Of a stretch of DNA of 64,000 nucleotides, positions 1 to 9,159 are shown one piece after another (positions within the stretch are counted from its first letter, which is position 1; each line of letters opens with the position of its first letter). The translations under genes were made by a program, and so were the position numbers. The notes beneath the pieces are model-generated. The model saw only the letters and a list, made by a program, of their open reading frames with translations, did not search any database and was not told where the DNA came from. This DNA is from JAHBXL01 sp964409775 (lineage in GTDB: Bacteria; Planctomycetota; Phycisphaerae; Phycisphaerales; UBA1924), in NCBI GenBank assembly GCA_964409775.1, contig CAYPEI010000004.1, positions 62,001 to 126,000 on the forward strand, written 5' to 3'.

Positions 1-1
1 T

Positions 2-712
2 GAAGTGGAGTTGGTTGAGCGGATCGGCAGGGGAGTGGTGAAGGAGCGGCAGATTGCCGCCACGGAACTGGATCTGTCATCCGCGGCGCAGGAAGCGGCG
101 GAGTTTCGACTTCCGGATGGCGCGTTGGCGGAGCCGCCGATGGGCCTTCGGGCGGTGCGGGTCGCAAGGCTTCGGTTTTCTGTCGGCGGCAAGCCGTTTG
201 TCCAGGAAGTGCTGGTGGAATCGGCGGTCCGGTCCGTCACGGGATTCCGGGCGGCGGGCCCGTTTCCATGGGATTGGCGCACCGCCATCGATGAGCAGGT
301 GTTTGATCCCGAGCGGGTGTCACTGCGGCGCGAGCGGCTGGCGGCATGGACCGCTGCGCAGCCGGGCGACAAGTGGCCGGTGGACTTCCGCCGGACATTC
401 CCCGGCGGCAAGGGACTTGCGTATGCGGCCACGGTGATCCGCTCCGAGCGCGAGCAGACGACGACGCTGCATCTTGACTGCGGCGACAAGATCGAGGCCT
501 GGCTCGACGGGACGAAGGTCTTTTCGCAGAACGGACATGACACTGTGCAGGCGACTGTGTCCAGCGTTCGGCTGCGGCTTGCCAGGGGAGACAGCGTGCT
601 GCTGATCAAGACCAACGAGGGCGGGGGCGGCTGGGGCTTCGCCGCGACGCTGGATGGTGAAGAGCCGGTGAGTATCACCGGCCCGGATGGCGTATCGGGG
701 GCCTCCGCTTAG
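2..712 (+). CDS. C-terminal part of an unrecognised, probably secreted protein (partial at left edge)
   Basis: The frame is open to the left window edge, so this is the tail of a longer gene; a GTG at position 5 could start it, but nothing supports that. About 236 residues are visible. The last hundred resemble a jelly-roll or PA14-like carbohydrate-type module: alternating beta-rich stretches around DCGDKIEAWLDGTKVF and a Gly-rich GEGGGGWGF-like turn near the end. Planctomycete cytochrome and sugar-binding proteins often carry such a tail after a catalytic or heme domain, but no catalytic motif is seen here. It converges on the symporter gene downstream. Function unknown; only the coding call is firm. 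Confidence 0.6.
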   Translation, partial: EVELVERIGRGVVKERQIAATELDLSSAAQEAAEFRLPDGALAEPPMGLRAVRVARLRFSVGGKPFVQEVLVESAVRSVTGFRAAGPFPWDWRTAIDEQVFDPERVSLRRERLAAWTAAQPGDKWPVDFRRTFPGGKGLAYAATVIRSEREQTTTLHLDCGDKIEAWLDGTKVFSQNGHDTVQATVSSVRLRLARGDSVLLIKTNEGGGGWGFAATLDGEEPVSITGPDGVSGASA

Positions 713-836
713 CGCCTCGAGGTTGAGGAAGCGGAGGATCAGAAGTCCAGCGTGCAACTGGAGGACATGGTGCGGCACGAGACGGAGCATCGGGACGAGA
801 CCCGGCGGATCCTGCGTCACTGAAAGTTGTGATGCT

Positions 837-2171
837 TCACTGCGTCGGACCTGCTGAATCGGTGAGCGGGGTTCCGGCTGCGCCGGGCTTGCTCTGATTC
901 CTGCCGCCCACGATCGCGGCAACGACCGCATCTCCCGAGACGTTGGCGATCGTTCTGGCCATGTCGAGAAAGCGGTCAACGGCGATGACCAGGCCGATGC
1001 CCTCGATCGGGATGTGCGCGGCCTGGAGCACGGCGACGAGCAGCACGATTCCGCCGCTGGGGATTCCCGGCGCGCCGATGGCGGCCAACGTTGCGGTGAG
1101 CACGATGGTCGCCTGCTCGAAGAGCGTGAGGTCGTGGCCGAACACCTGGGCGATGAACACGGCCGCGACGGACTGCATCATCGCGGTGCCTTCCATGTTG
1201 ATCGTGGTGCCGAGCGAGCAGACAAGGCTGGCCGCATCCTTGGGCACACCGAGGTTCTCCACGCACTTGAGCGTGACGGGCAATGTCGCCGCGGAACTCG
1301 ACGAACTGAACGCGAGCGTCTGGGCCGGAAGAATGGCCCGACTGAACTCACGAACGGAGAAGGGTGAGAGTACACGCACCATCAGCGGATACTCGATGAG
1401 CAGCAGGATCGCCAGTCCTCCGATGACGCAGAGCGAGTAGGCGAGCAGGGCGGAGAGCGCATCCCACCCCGCCGCGGCGACCACGGGCACCAGCAGCGCG
1501 AATACGCCCCAGTGCGCGTAGCGCATGATCAGCGTCACGATCGCGTGCAGGGCGCCGCTCATGCCCTCGAAGAACTGGAGGACGGGGCGGGAAGACTCTC
1601 GCGGCAGCCATGCCAGCGCGAGGCCGATGGCCAGCGACGCCACCACGACCTGGAGCATGTCCCCGCGCGCGAGGGAGTCGAACGGATTCACCGGCACGGC
1701 CTGGACGAGCATGTTCCCGATGCCGCTGACACCCTCGGCGGCCTTGATGCGAGTGGTGCTCTCGTCGCGGGTCGCGGCGAGGATCGATTCGCGGGCCTCG
1801 GCGGAGACACGCTCGCCGGGGCGGAACACGTTGGCGATGGTCAGGCCGGAGGTCGTCGCCACGAGCGTCATGAGGATAAAGAGCGCGATGGTCTTGAGGG
1901 CCATGCGGCGCAGTTTGCCGAAGTCGGACATCCCGGCGGCGCCGGCGATGAGCGAGCACATGATGATCGGGACGGCGATGAATCTCAGCGATCGCACGAA
2001 GACCTGCCCGATGGCCTTGACGGTCGCGGCGATGAAGCCGAAGACCGCATCGACGGCGGTGTGTTCGGCCGCGAAGGAGTTGATCGCGGGCATCTGCCAG
2101 TTGACGAGCAGGCCCACGCTGACACCGAGGAACAGCGCGATCAGCACCTTGACATGCGACGGGAGTTTCAT
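837..2171 (-). CDS. Dicarboxylate/amino acid:cation symporter (DAACS family)
   Basis: A 444-residue polytopic inner-membrane protein of the GltP/DctA/SLC1 family, which couples uptake of glutamate, aspartate or C4-dicarboxylates to Na+ or H+. The serine-rich re-entrant loop FSSSSSAATLP lies around residues 290-300, followed by the helix with NMEGTAMM (TM7 NMDGT equivalent, Met-Glu for Met-Asp) and the second re-entrant loop AIGAPGIPSGGIVLL. TM8 carries DRFLDMARTIANVSGD, with the Asp and Arg that contact substrate and cation. Length is normal for the family. The ATG at 2171 gives a hydrophobic first helix directly. It stands alone, transcribed towards the preceding gene. Family assignment is firm; the substrate is not determined. 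Confidence 0.93.
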   Translation of the reverse strand: MKLPSHVKVLIALFLGVSVGLLVNWQMPAINSFAAEHTAVDAVFGFIAATVKAIGQVFVRSLRFIAVPIIMCSLIAGAAGMSDFGKLRRMALKTIALFILMTLVATTSGLTIANVFRPGERVSAEARESILAATRDESTTRIKAAEGVSGIGNMLVQAVPVNPFDSLARGDMLQVVVASLAIGLALAWLPRESSRPVLQFFEGMSGALHAIVTLIMRYAHWGVFALLVPVVAAAGWDALSALLAYSLCVIGGLAILLLIEYPLMVRVLSPFSVREFSRAILPAQTLAFSSSSSAATLPVTLKCVENLGVPKDAASLVCSLGTTINMEGTAMMQSVAAVFIAQVFGHDLTLFEQATIVLTATLAAIGAPGIPSGGIVLLVAVLQAAHIPIEGIGLVIAVDRFLDMARTIANVSGDAVVAAIVGGRNQSKPGAAGTPLTDSAGPTQ

Positions 2172-2211
2172 TGCGCGAGTGTAACGGAAGTCGTTCCGGC
2201 GGCGCAGCGCG

Positions 2212-2700
2212 TCAATATGCGCGGACGATCCGGGCCGGGAGGCGGACCCATCGCCCGGTCCGGGTCCAGAGGAGGCCGCAGGCGGGTCCCACGCCCAGAA
2301 TGGCCGCGGCCTGGCCGAACTCGCGGCACAGATTCAGGGCCTGGTCGCGGGTCGCCTCATGGACGAGAAACGAGGCCTCGGCGAACCGCCCATCGGGCGC
2401 GGAGTTGTGCATCGGTTCCGCGGGCAGGTGTCGCGCTGCCAAGGTCGCGGCGAGACGGCCGGTGAGTTCGCGGTTCCTGCCGTGGGGCAGGTCCACCGAC
2501 CACGGATTCGCCGCGCTGACAATGGCCCAAGGCCCGCGGGGAAGGCACTCTTCGAGGTCCTGTCGCGAGACCGGTTCGCCGGGCGCGAAGGTCAGCGCGA
2601 CGCGACGGGCGAGCGCCGGCAGCCAGTAGTGCGCGGAAGCGAATGCACCGGCCAGTTCCCACTCCTGAGGGAGACGCGCCATGGCGCATTGTTGCAGCAT
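2212..2700 (-). CDS. DUF3293 domain-containing protein
   Basis: A small cytosolic protein of about 162 residues. The core ITAxNPxS-like motif of DUF3293 is visible as IVSAANPWSVDL, followed by a helix with paired Arg (NRELTGRLAATL) and a C-terminal GVGPACGLLWTRTGRWVRLP stretch. Family function is unknown. The frame runs on to 3105 but that part lies over the divergent ABC transporter, so the real start is one of two ATGs: 2700 (MLQQCAMAR) or 2682 (MARLPQEW). It is head-to-head with the transporter, with at most a few dozen bases for promoters. Confidence 0.7.
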   Translation of the reverse strand: MLQQCAMARLPQEWELAGAFASAHYWLPALARRVALTFAPGEPVSRQDLEECLPRGPWAIVSAANPWSVDLPHGRNRELTGRLAATLAARHLPAEPMHNSAPDGRFAEASFLVHEATRDQALNLCREFGQAAAILGVGPACGLLWTRTGRWVRLPARIVRAY

Positions 2701-2716
2701 GCGTACGATTGGACCG

Positions 2717-4882
2717 ATGGCCAGCACGAATAACGGAGCAGGGGGGAGCGTCGGCGCGGGGGACGGCCGCGATGGGGCGGTGCGGAAGGGCACAGCAACC
2801 GGGCGAACGAGCGCGAGAGCGGTGAAGTCGAGCCGCGCCCGTTTCACCGAGTATCTGCGCAAGCGGGCGGAGCAGGCGGCCGGCGCCAAGGCCGGGAAGC
2901 GAGACGCCAAGAAGCCGCTGAGCCATTCGGAGGGCGCGGCGGGTGATCCGAACGCGCCGGAGCGTACCGCGCGCTCCCGCAACTTCTGGACACTGTTCCG
3001 CGAGTTCTGGGCGATGCTCCGCGGCAGGCGGCTTGTGGTGGGCGCGTGCATCGGCACCGTCACGCTCTCGGTCTTCGCCGGGCTCATGATGCCCGCCGGC
3101 ACCAAGGTCGTGATCGACTACATCCTGACCGACCATCCCGGCCCGACGGGTCTGCCGGAGTGGGTGCCCACGCGCGATCGGATCGTACTGCTGTGGTACG
3201 TGGCCGCGGCCATTACGGGGCTGAACCTCGTGAGTGTCGGTGTCGGGCTCTGGGGCCGGTACCGGATGACGCTGCTGGCCCAGAGCATGCGAGTGCTGGT
3301 GCGGCGGCGGGTGTTCTCGCACGCGTTCCGCCTGCCGTTGACGCGCGTGTATGCGCTGAAGTCCGGCGGCGCGGCGAGCATGCTGCGCGAGGATGCGACG
3401 CAGGCGGGTGAACTGCTCTTCAGCCTGCTCTATAACCCGTGGCGGGCGATTGTGCAGTTGGTCAGTACGCTGGCGATTCTCGCCGCGGTCGACTGGCGAC
3501 TCCTTCTCGGCGCGCTCGTGCTCATCCCCGCCGCATGGTGGAGCCAGAAGACGTGGATCAGCCGGATCCGCCCGGTGCACCGCGAGGCCCGTGCGACGCG
3601 CCAGGCGATCGATGCGCACGCGACGGAGGCGTTCGCGGGGATGCGGGTGGTGCGGGGGTTCTCGCGCGAGCGCGGCGAGGCGGCGCGCTTCACGATCGGC
3701 AACCACCTGCTCTCGAGACAGGAGATGCTGGCGTGGGTGTGGTCGCGCGCGATGGAAGTCGTGTGGATGATCCTGATCCCGCTGGGCTCGGTCGCCGTGC
3801 TGCTCTATGGCGGTTGGCAGGTCATCCGGGGCAACCTGACCATCGGCGACGTGATGATGTTCTCGGCGTACCTGATCATGCTGCTCGGACCGCTGGAGGC
3901 GCTCTCGGCCAGCGCGACAAGCATCCAGAGCCAGTTGGCGGGCCTGGACCGCGTGCTGGATCTGCTCGAGGAGACGCCTGAGTTTCAGCGGCCGATCCCG
4001 CCCGAGCAGAAGCGGGGAACGCTCATCGCCCGGTCGGAGGGTTGGCGGGGCGATGTCGAGCCGCAGGCCGCGACGGGGCGCGTTCTGGACGCTCGCGCCG
4101 TCGCCGGGCGGATCACGCTCCGCGATGTATCGTTCAAGTATCCGGGCTCGACGGACTGGGTGCTCGAGGGCATCGACCTGGATGTCGCCCCGGGCAGGAT
4201 GGTGGCGCTGGTCGGGCCCAGCGGCGCGGGCAAGACGACGCTGTGCAACCTCGTGGCGAGGTTCTACGACCCGGTGCGGGGCGCGGTGCTGCTCGATGGC
4301 GTGGACCTGCGGGAGATCGAGGTGGCGTCGTACCGATCGCTGCTCGGGATTGTCGAGCAGGACGTGTTCCTGTTCGACGGGACCATCCGGGAGAACATCG
4401 CGTATGCCCGGCGCGGCGTGAGCGATGAACAGGTGCGTGCCGCGGCTCGCGCTGCGCACGCGCACGCATTCATCGAGAAGCTGGAGCAGGGGTACGACAC
4501 GCTGATCGGCGAGCGCGGGGTGCGACTCTCCGGCGGCCAGCGGCAGCGACTGGCGATCGCGCGGGCCTTGCTCGCTGATCCGCGCATCCTGATCCTCGAT
4601 GAAGCCACGAGCAATCTCGATTCCGAAAGCGAAGCGCTGATCCAGGAATCATTGCGTGAGTTGATGCGCGGCCGCACGTGCTTCGTGATCGCGCACCGCC
4701 TCAGCACCATCCGCCACGCCGATCAGATCGTCGTGCTGGAGAAGGGCCGCATCATCGAGACCGGCACGCACGATGAACTCGCCCAGCGCGAGGGCCGGTA
4801 CTGGGAAATGCTCCGCCGTCAGTTGCACCCGAGCGCATCGACGATGTCGGCGGAGGCGGCGAGGAAACTGGTCGAGCCGTGA
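2717..4882 (+). CDS. ABC transporter, fused permease and ATPase (MsbA/LmrA-like half-transporter)
   Basis: A 721-residue type IV exporter half that should homodimerise. A basic, low-complexity N-terminal extension of about 95 residues precedes six predicted membrane helices. The nucleotide-binding domain has Walker A GPSGAGKTT near residue 500, the signature LSGGQRQR near 603, Walker B ILILDEATS and the H-loop IAHRLST. This architecture exports lipids, lipid A precursors, drugs or peptides; the substrate cannot be read here. The upstream ATG at 2681 would add 12 residues; 2717 (MASTNNGAGG) is preferred because the other start would overlap the divergent DUF3293 gene further. It converges on the homoaconitase gene 14 bp downstream. 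Confidence 0.92.
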   Translation: MASTNNGAGGSVGAGDGRDGAVRKGTATGRTSARAVKSSRARFTEYLRKRAEQAAGAKAGKRDAKKPLSHSEGAAGDPNAPERTARSRNFWTLFREFWAMLRGRRLVVGACIGTVTLSVFAGLMMPAGTKVVIDYILTDHPGPTGLPEWVPTRDRIVLLWYVAAAITGLNLVSVGVGLWGRYRMTLLAQSMRVLVRRRVFSHAFRLPLTRVYALKSGGAASMLREDATQAGELLFSLLYNPWRAIVQLVSTLAILAAVDWRLLLGALVLIPAAWWSQKTWISRIRPVHREARATRQAIDAHATEAFAGMRVVRGFSRERGEAARFTIGNHLLSRQEMLAWVWSRAMEVVWMILIPLGSVAVLLYGGWQVIRGNLTIGDVMMFSAYLIMLLGPLEALSASATSIQSQLAGLDRVLDLLEETPEFQRPIPPEQKRGTLIARSEGWRGDVEPQAATGRVLDARAVAGRITLRDVSFKYPGSTDWVLEGIDLDVAPGRMVALVGPSGAGKTTLCNLVARFYDPVRGAVLLDGVDLREIEVASYRSLLGIVEQDVFLFDGTIRENIAYARRGVSDEQVRAAARAAHAHAFIEKLEQGYDTLIGERGVRLSGGQRQRLAIARALLADPRILILDEATSNLDSESEALIQESLRELMRGRTCFVIAHRLSTIRHADQIVVLEKGRIIETGTHDELAQREGRYWEMLRRQLHPSASTMSAEAARKLVEP

Positions 4883-4896
4883 GGTGGCTCGAACCG

Positions 4897-6909
4897 TCAT
4901 GACGCCTTGGTTAGTCGCCTCCTCACGACCTCCTCCGCCCCGCCCGCCACCACCAGTTCCTGCGCCACCGGGCTGAGCGCGGGGAATGCGAACTCCCGCC
5001 CGCCGAACCTCAAGACTGACCTCGTGTAGTCGATCTCGATGTCCCCGAGCACGCGCGTCTTCGCGCCGTCGCCGGCGCCCATCCCGCCGCGAAGCGCCGC
5101 CACCAGGCCCGGGCACTCGAACACCACGAACCCGTTGTTGAACGCGTTGCGCTTGTAGGTTTCAGAGAAACTCGCCGCGATCACGCACGGGATCCCAAAC
5201 GCCTTGAGCGCTGTCGCCGCCTGCTCGCGGCTGGAACCCGTGCCGAAGTTGAGCCCGCTGACGATCACATCGCCCGGCCGCGCCTTGCTTCGCAGGTCCG
5301 GGTCGTAGTTCTCGAAGATGAACTGCGCCATCTCGGGCAGTGTCAGTTTGTCGTTGTAGGTGTGCTTGCCGGCGTAGATACCATCGGTGTTCAGGTTGTC
5401 CCTGTCGAGCCAGAGCAGGCGACCGGAGAGGTGCTTGGGGAAGCCGTCGATGACTTCCGCGGATGTCGCCGCGACGGACGCGGCCGCCGCACGGGGGAGG
5501 ACCCGAGCAGCGACCTTTGTATCCGTGAACTTCGTCGGCGAGCAGATGTAGCCCGCGATTGCGCTCGCGGCGACAACCGCCGGCGAGCCCAGGTACACCA
5601 GCCCGGCGCGGTCGCCCATCCGGCCCTCAAAGTTCCGGTTCGTCGCGCTGATCCCCACCTCTCCCGCCTTGATCGTGCCCTTGCCGAGGCCGATGCACGT
5701 CCCGCAGCCCGGCGGGAGTTCGATGGCTCCCGCATCGAGCAGCGTTTGCCAGTGACCATCTGCGGCGGCACGCGCCTGCGTGTCGGCGCTCGCCGCGGCG
5801 AGGTAGAACTCCACGCCCGGCGCCACCTTCCTGCCCTTCATGATCCGCGAGGCTTCGGCGATGTCCTCGTACCGCGCGTTCACGCACGACATGAGCCACG
5901 CCTTGTTGATGGCGACGTGCCTGGCCTCGATCTCGGGCAGGGCGTGCATGGTCTTGACGTCGTTGGGACCGGACACGTGCGGCACGATGGTCGAGAGGTC
6001 GATCTCGAGTTCCACGGCGTAGTTGGCGCGAGCGTCCGGTGCAAGCGCGGCACGCTCCGCCCACCACTTTTCAACGTCAGCCCGTGTGTATGAGCCCAGG
6101 GAGCCGGCCCGCCGCGTGCCCGGCCGCCGTCCCCCCGCGAAGTAGTCGGCGCGGTTGAAGAGGTAGTCCCGCGTGACCTCGTCGAAGGGAAACACCCCCG
6201 CCAGCGCGCCCCACTCCGTGGTCATGTTCGCGATGGACATCCGCTGATCGATCGTCAGGCTCGCGACGCCTTCCCCGTGAAACTCAACGGCGTGGTTCAG
6301 CACCTCGTCGCGGTTGAACACGCCGCACAGCGCGACGATCACGTCCTTGCCGACAACACCCGGATGGAGGCGCCCCTTCAGGGTGACTCTCGCCACGGGC
6401 GGGCACTGCCACCACGTGACACCGGTCGCCCAGATGCTCGCGGCATCGGTCCGCACCACCGGCGTCCCGAGCGCACACAGCGCGCCGTACAGGTTGGAGT
6501 GCGAGTCGCTGCCCACCACCATCGCGCCGGGAACCACGTACCCCTGCTCGACCATGACCTGGTGGCTAATGCCTGTTCCCGCCGGGTAGAAGTCGATCCC
6601 GTGCTCGTTGGCGAACGACTCGATCTTCGCGTACTTGCCCAGGTTCTCCGGCGTCACGTTCTGGATGTCGTGATCGATCGCGAACACCGGCTGGTGCGGG
6701 TCCGCGATTCGCGGCTCCTTTCCGGCGCCCTTGAACACCTCCTTGAACTTCGGCATCACCGCGCCGGTGTTGTCGTGCGTCATGATGTGCCGGGGCCGGA
6801 TCGTGACGAAGTCACCCGACCGCACCACCTGCCCGGGCCTGAGCCCGACGGCGTAGCGGGTCGCGATCTTCTCCACAATGGTCAGGCCGGTCTGGGCGGG
6901 AGTGGTCAT
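4897..6909 (-). CDS. Homoaconitase, fungal Lys4-like single-chain aconitase family
   Basis: A 670-residue enzyme with the large catalytic domain and the swivelling small domain in one chain, as in fungal Lys4 (about 690 residues) and unlike two-subunit LeuCD-type enzymes. The 4Fe-4S cysteines are seen in SCVNARYEDI and GCGTCIGLGKG, followed by GEVGISATNRNFEGRMG. The small domain carries NLNTDGIYAGKHTY and the substrate-binding FGTGSSREQAAT, both typical of Lys4. Homoaconitase interconverts homocitrate and homoisocitrate in the alpha-aminoadipate route to lysine. No other recognised step lies beside it except a saccharopine dehydrogenase-family gene 1 kb away. A bacterial homolog acting on another 2-alkylcitrate is possible; aconitase-superfamily membership is certain. 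Confidence 0.85.
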   Translation of the reverse strand: MTTPAQTGLTIVEKIATRYAVGLRPGQVVRSGDFVTIRPRHIMTHDNTGAVMPKFKEVFKGAGKEPRIADPHQPVFAIDHDIQNVTPENLGKYAKIESFANEHGIDFYPAGTGISHQVMVEQGYVVPGAMVVGSDSHSNLYGALCALGTPVVRTDAASIWATGVTWWQCPPVARVTLKGRLHPGVVGKDVIVALCGVFNRDEVLNHAVEFHGEGVASLTIDQRMSIANMTTEWGALAGVFPFDEVTRDYLFNRADYFAGGRRPGTRRAGSLGSYTRADVEKWWAERAALAPDARANYAVELEIDLSTIVPHVSGPNDVKTMHALPEIEARHVAINKAWLMSCVNARYEDIAEASRIMKGRKVAPGVEFYLAAASADTQARAAADGHWQTLLDAGAIELPPGCGTCIGLGKGTIKAGEVGISATNRNFEGRMGDRAGLVYLGSPAVVAASAIAGYICSPTKFTDTKVAARVLPRAAAASVAATSAEVIDGFPKHLSGRLLWLDRDNLNTDGIYAGKHTYNDKLTLPEMAQFIFENYDPDLRSKARPGDVIVSGLNFGTGSSREQAATALKAFGIPCVIAASFSETYKRNAFNNGFVVFECPGLVAALRGGMGAGDGAKTRVLGDIEIDYTRSVLRFGGREFAFPALSPVAQELVVAGGAEEVVRRRLTKAS

Positions 6910-6968
6910 GCGGGCAGTGTACCTTGGCCGACGCGGCGGGAAGCCGGGGCGGGGTCTATCAATCCGTC

Positions 6969-7961
6969 ATGAAGATCGTGATCCCCGGCGGCAGCGGACA
7001 GGTCGGCGGCATGCTCGCCCGCCACTTCCATGCCCGCGGGGACCAGGTCGTCGTGCTCAGCCGCCGTCCGGGGCGTGCCTCCAGCAAGTGGCGCACAATC
7101 GTCTGGGACGCGGTGTCGCTCGGCCCGTGGCAGCGCGAAGTGGACGGGGCGGATGTCGTGATCAACCTCGCGGGCCGGACCGTGAACTGCCGCTACAGCG
7201 AGGCGAACCGGCGCGAGATCATGGCCTCACGCATCGATTCCACCCGGGTGATCGGCAACGCGATCGCGAACGCGGGCCGTCCGCCGAAGGTCTGGCTGCA
7301 GGCGAGCACGGCGACGATCTACTCGCACAGGTTTGATGCGCCCAACGATGAGGCCACGGGGATCGTCGGGGGCCTTGAGGCCGATGCGCCCGACGCGTGG
7401 CGGTTCAGCATCGATGTCGCGCAGGCGTGGGAGCGGGAACTCGAGGCGGCCAGGGTTCCCGGCACGCGCCGGGTCGCGTTGCGCAGCGCGATGGTCATGA
7501 GCCCGGACCGCGGCGGGATCTTCGACACGCTGGCCACGCTGGTGAGGCGCGGGCTCGGCGGCAACGCCGCGGGCGGCAGGCAGTACGTCTCGTGGATCCA
7601 CGAGGCGGACTTCATTCGCGCTGTGGACTTTCTGATGCGGAACGAGACGATGACCGGGGCGATCAACGTGTGCTCGCCGAACCCGCTCCCGTATTCGGAG
7701 TTCATGCGTGCGTTGCGGCGGGCGATGGGCGCAAAGATTGGCCTGCCCGCGACGCGGCTGATGCTCGAGATCGGCGCCATCTTCATGCGTACGGAAACGG
7801 AACTGGTGCTCAAGAGCCGGAGGGTTGTGCCCGGTCGGCTGCTGGCGAGCGGCTTTGAGTTCCAGCAGCCCGACTGGTCGAAGGCCGCGGAAGAGTTGAT
7901 CGGCCGCTGGCGCGAGCAGGCGAACGCGTCGCGCCGCCCGGACGGACTCACCCGGCCTTGA
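6969..7961 (+). CDS. TIGR01777-family NAD(P)-dependent epimerase (SDR superfamily, YfcH-like)
   Basis: A 330-residue atypical short-chain dehydrogenase/reductase. The Rossmann glycine motif is at the extreme N terminus (IPGGSGQVGGMLARHF), then LSRRPGR as the dinucleotide 2'-phosphate-side loop. The family motifs VINLAGRTVNCRY, SRIDSTRVIG and LQASTATIYSH are present, and YVSWIHEADFIRA sits in the C-terminal half. These proteins resemble sugar epimerases but most have no assigned reaction. The start is the ATG at 6969, since it places the Gly motif at residue 6. The 3' end overlaps the convergent saccharopine dehydrogenase-like gene by 14 bp. Confidence 0.9.
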   Translation: MKIVIPGGSGQVGGMLARHFHARGDQVVVLSRRPGRASSKWRTIVWDAVSLGPWQREVDGADVVINLAGRTVNCRYSEANRREIMASRIDSTRVIGNAIANAGRPPKVWLQASTATIYSHRFDAPNDEATGIVGGLEADAPDAWRFSIDVAQAWERELEAARVPGTRRVALRSAMVMSPDRGGIFDTLATLVRRGLGGNAAGGRQYVSWIHEADFIRAVDFLMRNETMTGAINVCSPNPLPYSEFMRALRRAMGAKIGLPATRLMLEIGAIFMRTETELVLKSRRVVPGRLLASGFEFQQPDWSKAAEELIGRWREQANASRRPDGLTRP

Positions 7962-9159
7962 CCGCCGCCTCGATCGCGGCGGGGTCCTCGTAGGCCAGGC
8001 CGAAGACAGTCTTGTTGAACTCGCCGAGCGAGACTTCTTCCTGCTTGATGAACCCCGCGGCCCGGAGTTTGCCCTTGCGGTGCAGGTCGACCATGGCGCA
8101 GACGCCTGCGGCCGTGGTCAGTTCGATCGCGGGCCAGATGCGCCCGAACAGGTGCGTCGCATGGATGCTCCGCTTGAAGTTCACCTGCTCCCGAACACCG
8201 CCGCCCGCCCGCACGCCCACGCAGTTGATGAACACGACCACCACATCCTGCAGCGTCCGCGCGATCGCGTGCTCCAGCAGATCAACCGCCAGCGCCCGGT
8301 CGAACACCCGACCGCTGGCCGTCGGCCTGGCGTGCTCGACGTTGAGCCGCAGGTCTTCGAGGAAGAACTTCATCAGGTCGCGGTGCCCGGGGTAGCGGAT
8401 GGTCTTGTACGCGATGTTTGATTCCCCCGTCGTCTTTCCCTCGCCCGTGAGAGTGTCGATCAGCGACCCCACGCCGCCGGAGGTGTAGAACGCCTCGTAG
8501 TCGACGCCCTCGAAGGAGAAGTGCTCCAGCCCCTCCAGCGCCGGCACTTTCACCGTGTGCCCGCTGAGCATCACGTTGCACGGCTCGCAGTACTCGTTCA
8601 CCACGCCCGAGGCGGACCACGTGACGTTGTACTTGAGCGCCTTGGTGGTGAACTGCGGCAGCGCGCCCACGCGCAGCGTCAGGTCGTGGATCTCGACGAA
8701 ATCGCGGGCAAGGTCGTACGCCGCGATGGCGATGTACCCCGGCGCCAAGCCGCACTGCGGCACCAGCGCGACCTTCGCTCGCCCGGAGTCGGCGATCTTC
8801 TTCACCCCCTCGGTCGCCTCCACGTCCTCGGTCACATCGAAGTAGTGCACGCCCAGTTCGTTGGCCATCTCCGCCACGCCAGCCACCAGGTTGAACGGCA
8901 ACATGCAGATCACGTAGTCCTGGCCGGTCAACGCGGCCCGCACCTGCGACCTGTCCGCGGCGTCGATCCGCCGGGTGATCAGTTCCACCGGGTGCCTGAT
9001 GTGCTTTTTCAGTTCGCCGATATTCGCCGCCGCGATCTTCAGGTTGGATTCGTCGCGGTCGGCGAGCGTCACGCGGTAGTTCCCCTGGCCGCACGCCAGG
9101 AGCAGTTCCGCCACGGATTTGCCGACCTTGCCGCCTCCAAGCACAAGCACGTTCTTCAT
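7948..9159 (-). CDS. Saccharopine dehydrogenase-family NAD(P)-dependent oxidoreductase
   Basis: A 403-residue protein with an N-terminal Rossmann fold (VLVLGGGKVGKSVAELL) and the saccharopine dehydrogenase C-terminal domain, recognisable by the QCGLAPGYIAIAAYDLA motif (LDPG equivalent) near residue 145 and by YKTIRYPGH. Family members include saccharopine reductase (Lys9-type), lysine 6-dehydrogenase and many untested relatives. The start is the ATG at 9159, preceded by AAGAGAG; its first bases overlap the stop of the YjbR gene, so it is translationally coupled as third gene of a minus-strand operon. Nearby homoaconitase raises the possibility of a lysine or aminoadipate role, which is inference. 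Confidence 0.85.
   Translation of the reverse strand: MKNVLVLGGGKVGKSVAELLLACGQGNYRVTLADRDESNLKIAAANIGELKKHIRHPVELITRRIDAADRSQVRAALTGQDYVICMLPFNLVAGVAEMANELGVHYFDVTEDVEATEGVKKIADSGRAKVALVPQCGLAPGYIAIAAYDLARDFVEIHDLTLRVGALPQFTTKALKYNVTWSASGVVNEYCEPCNVMLSGHTVKVPALEGLEHFSFEGVDYEAFYTSGGVGSLIDTLTGEGKTTGESNIAYKTIRYPGHRDLMKFFLEDLRLNVEHARPTASGRVFDRALAVDLLEHAIARTLQDVVVVFINCVGVRAGGGVREQVNFKRSIHATHLFGRIWPAIELTTAAGVCAMVDLHRKGKLRAAGFIKQEEVSLGEFNKTVFGLAYEDPAAIEAAVKAG

Noticed and set aside
2701..3105. Extension of the DUF3293 frame to 3105
   Set aside because: It would overlap the start and N-terminal part of the divergent ABC transporter and has no family similarity in the extension.
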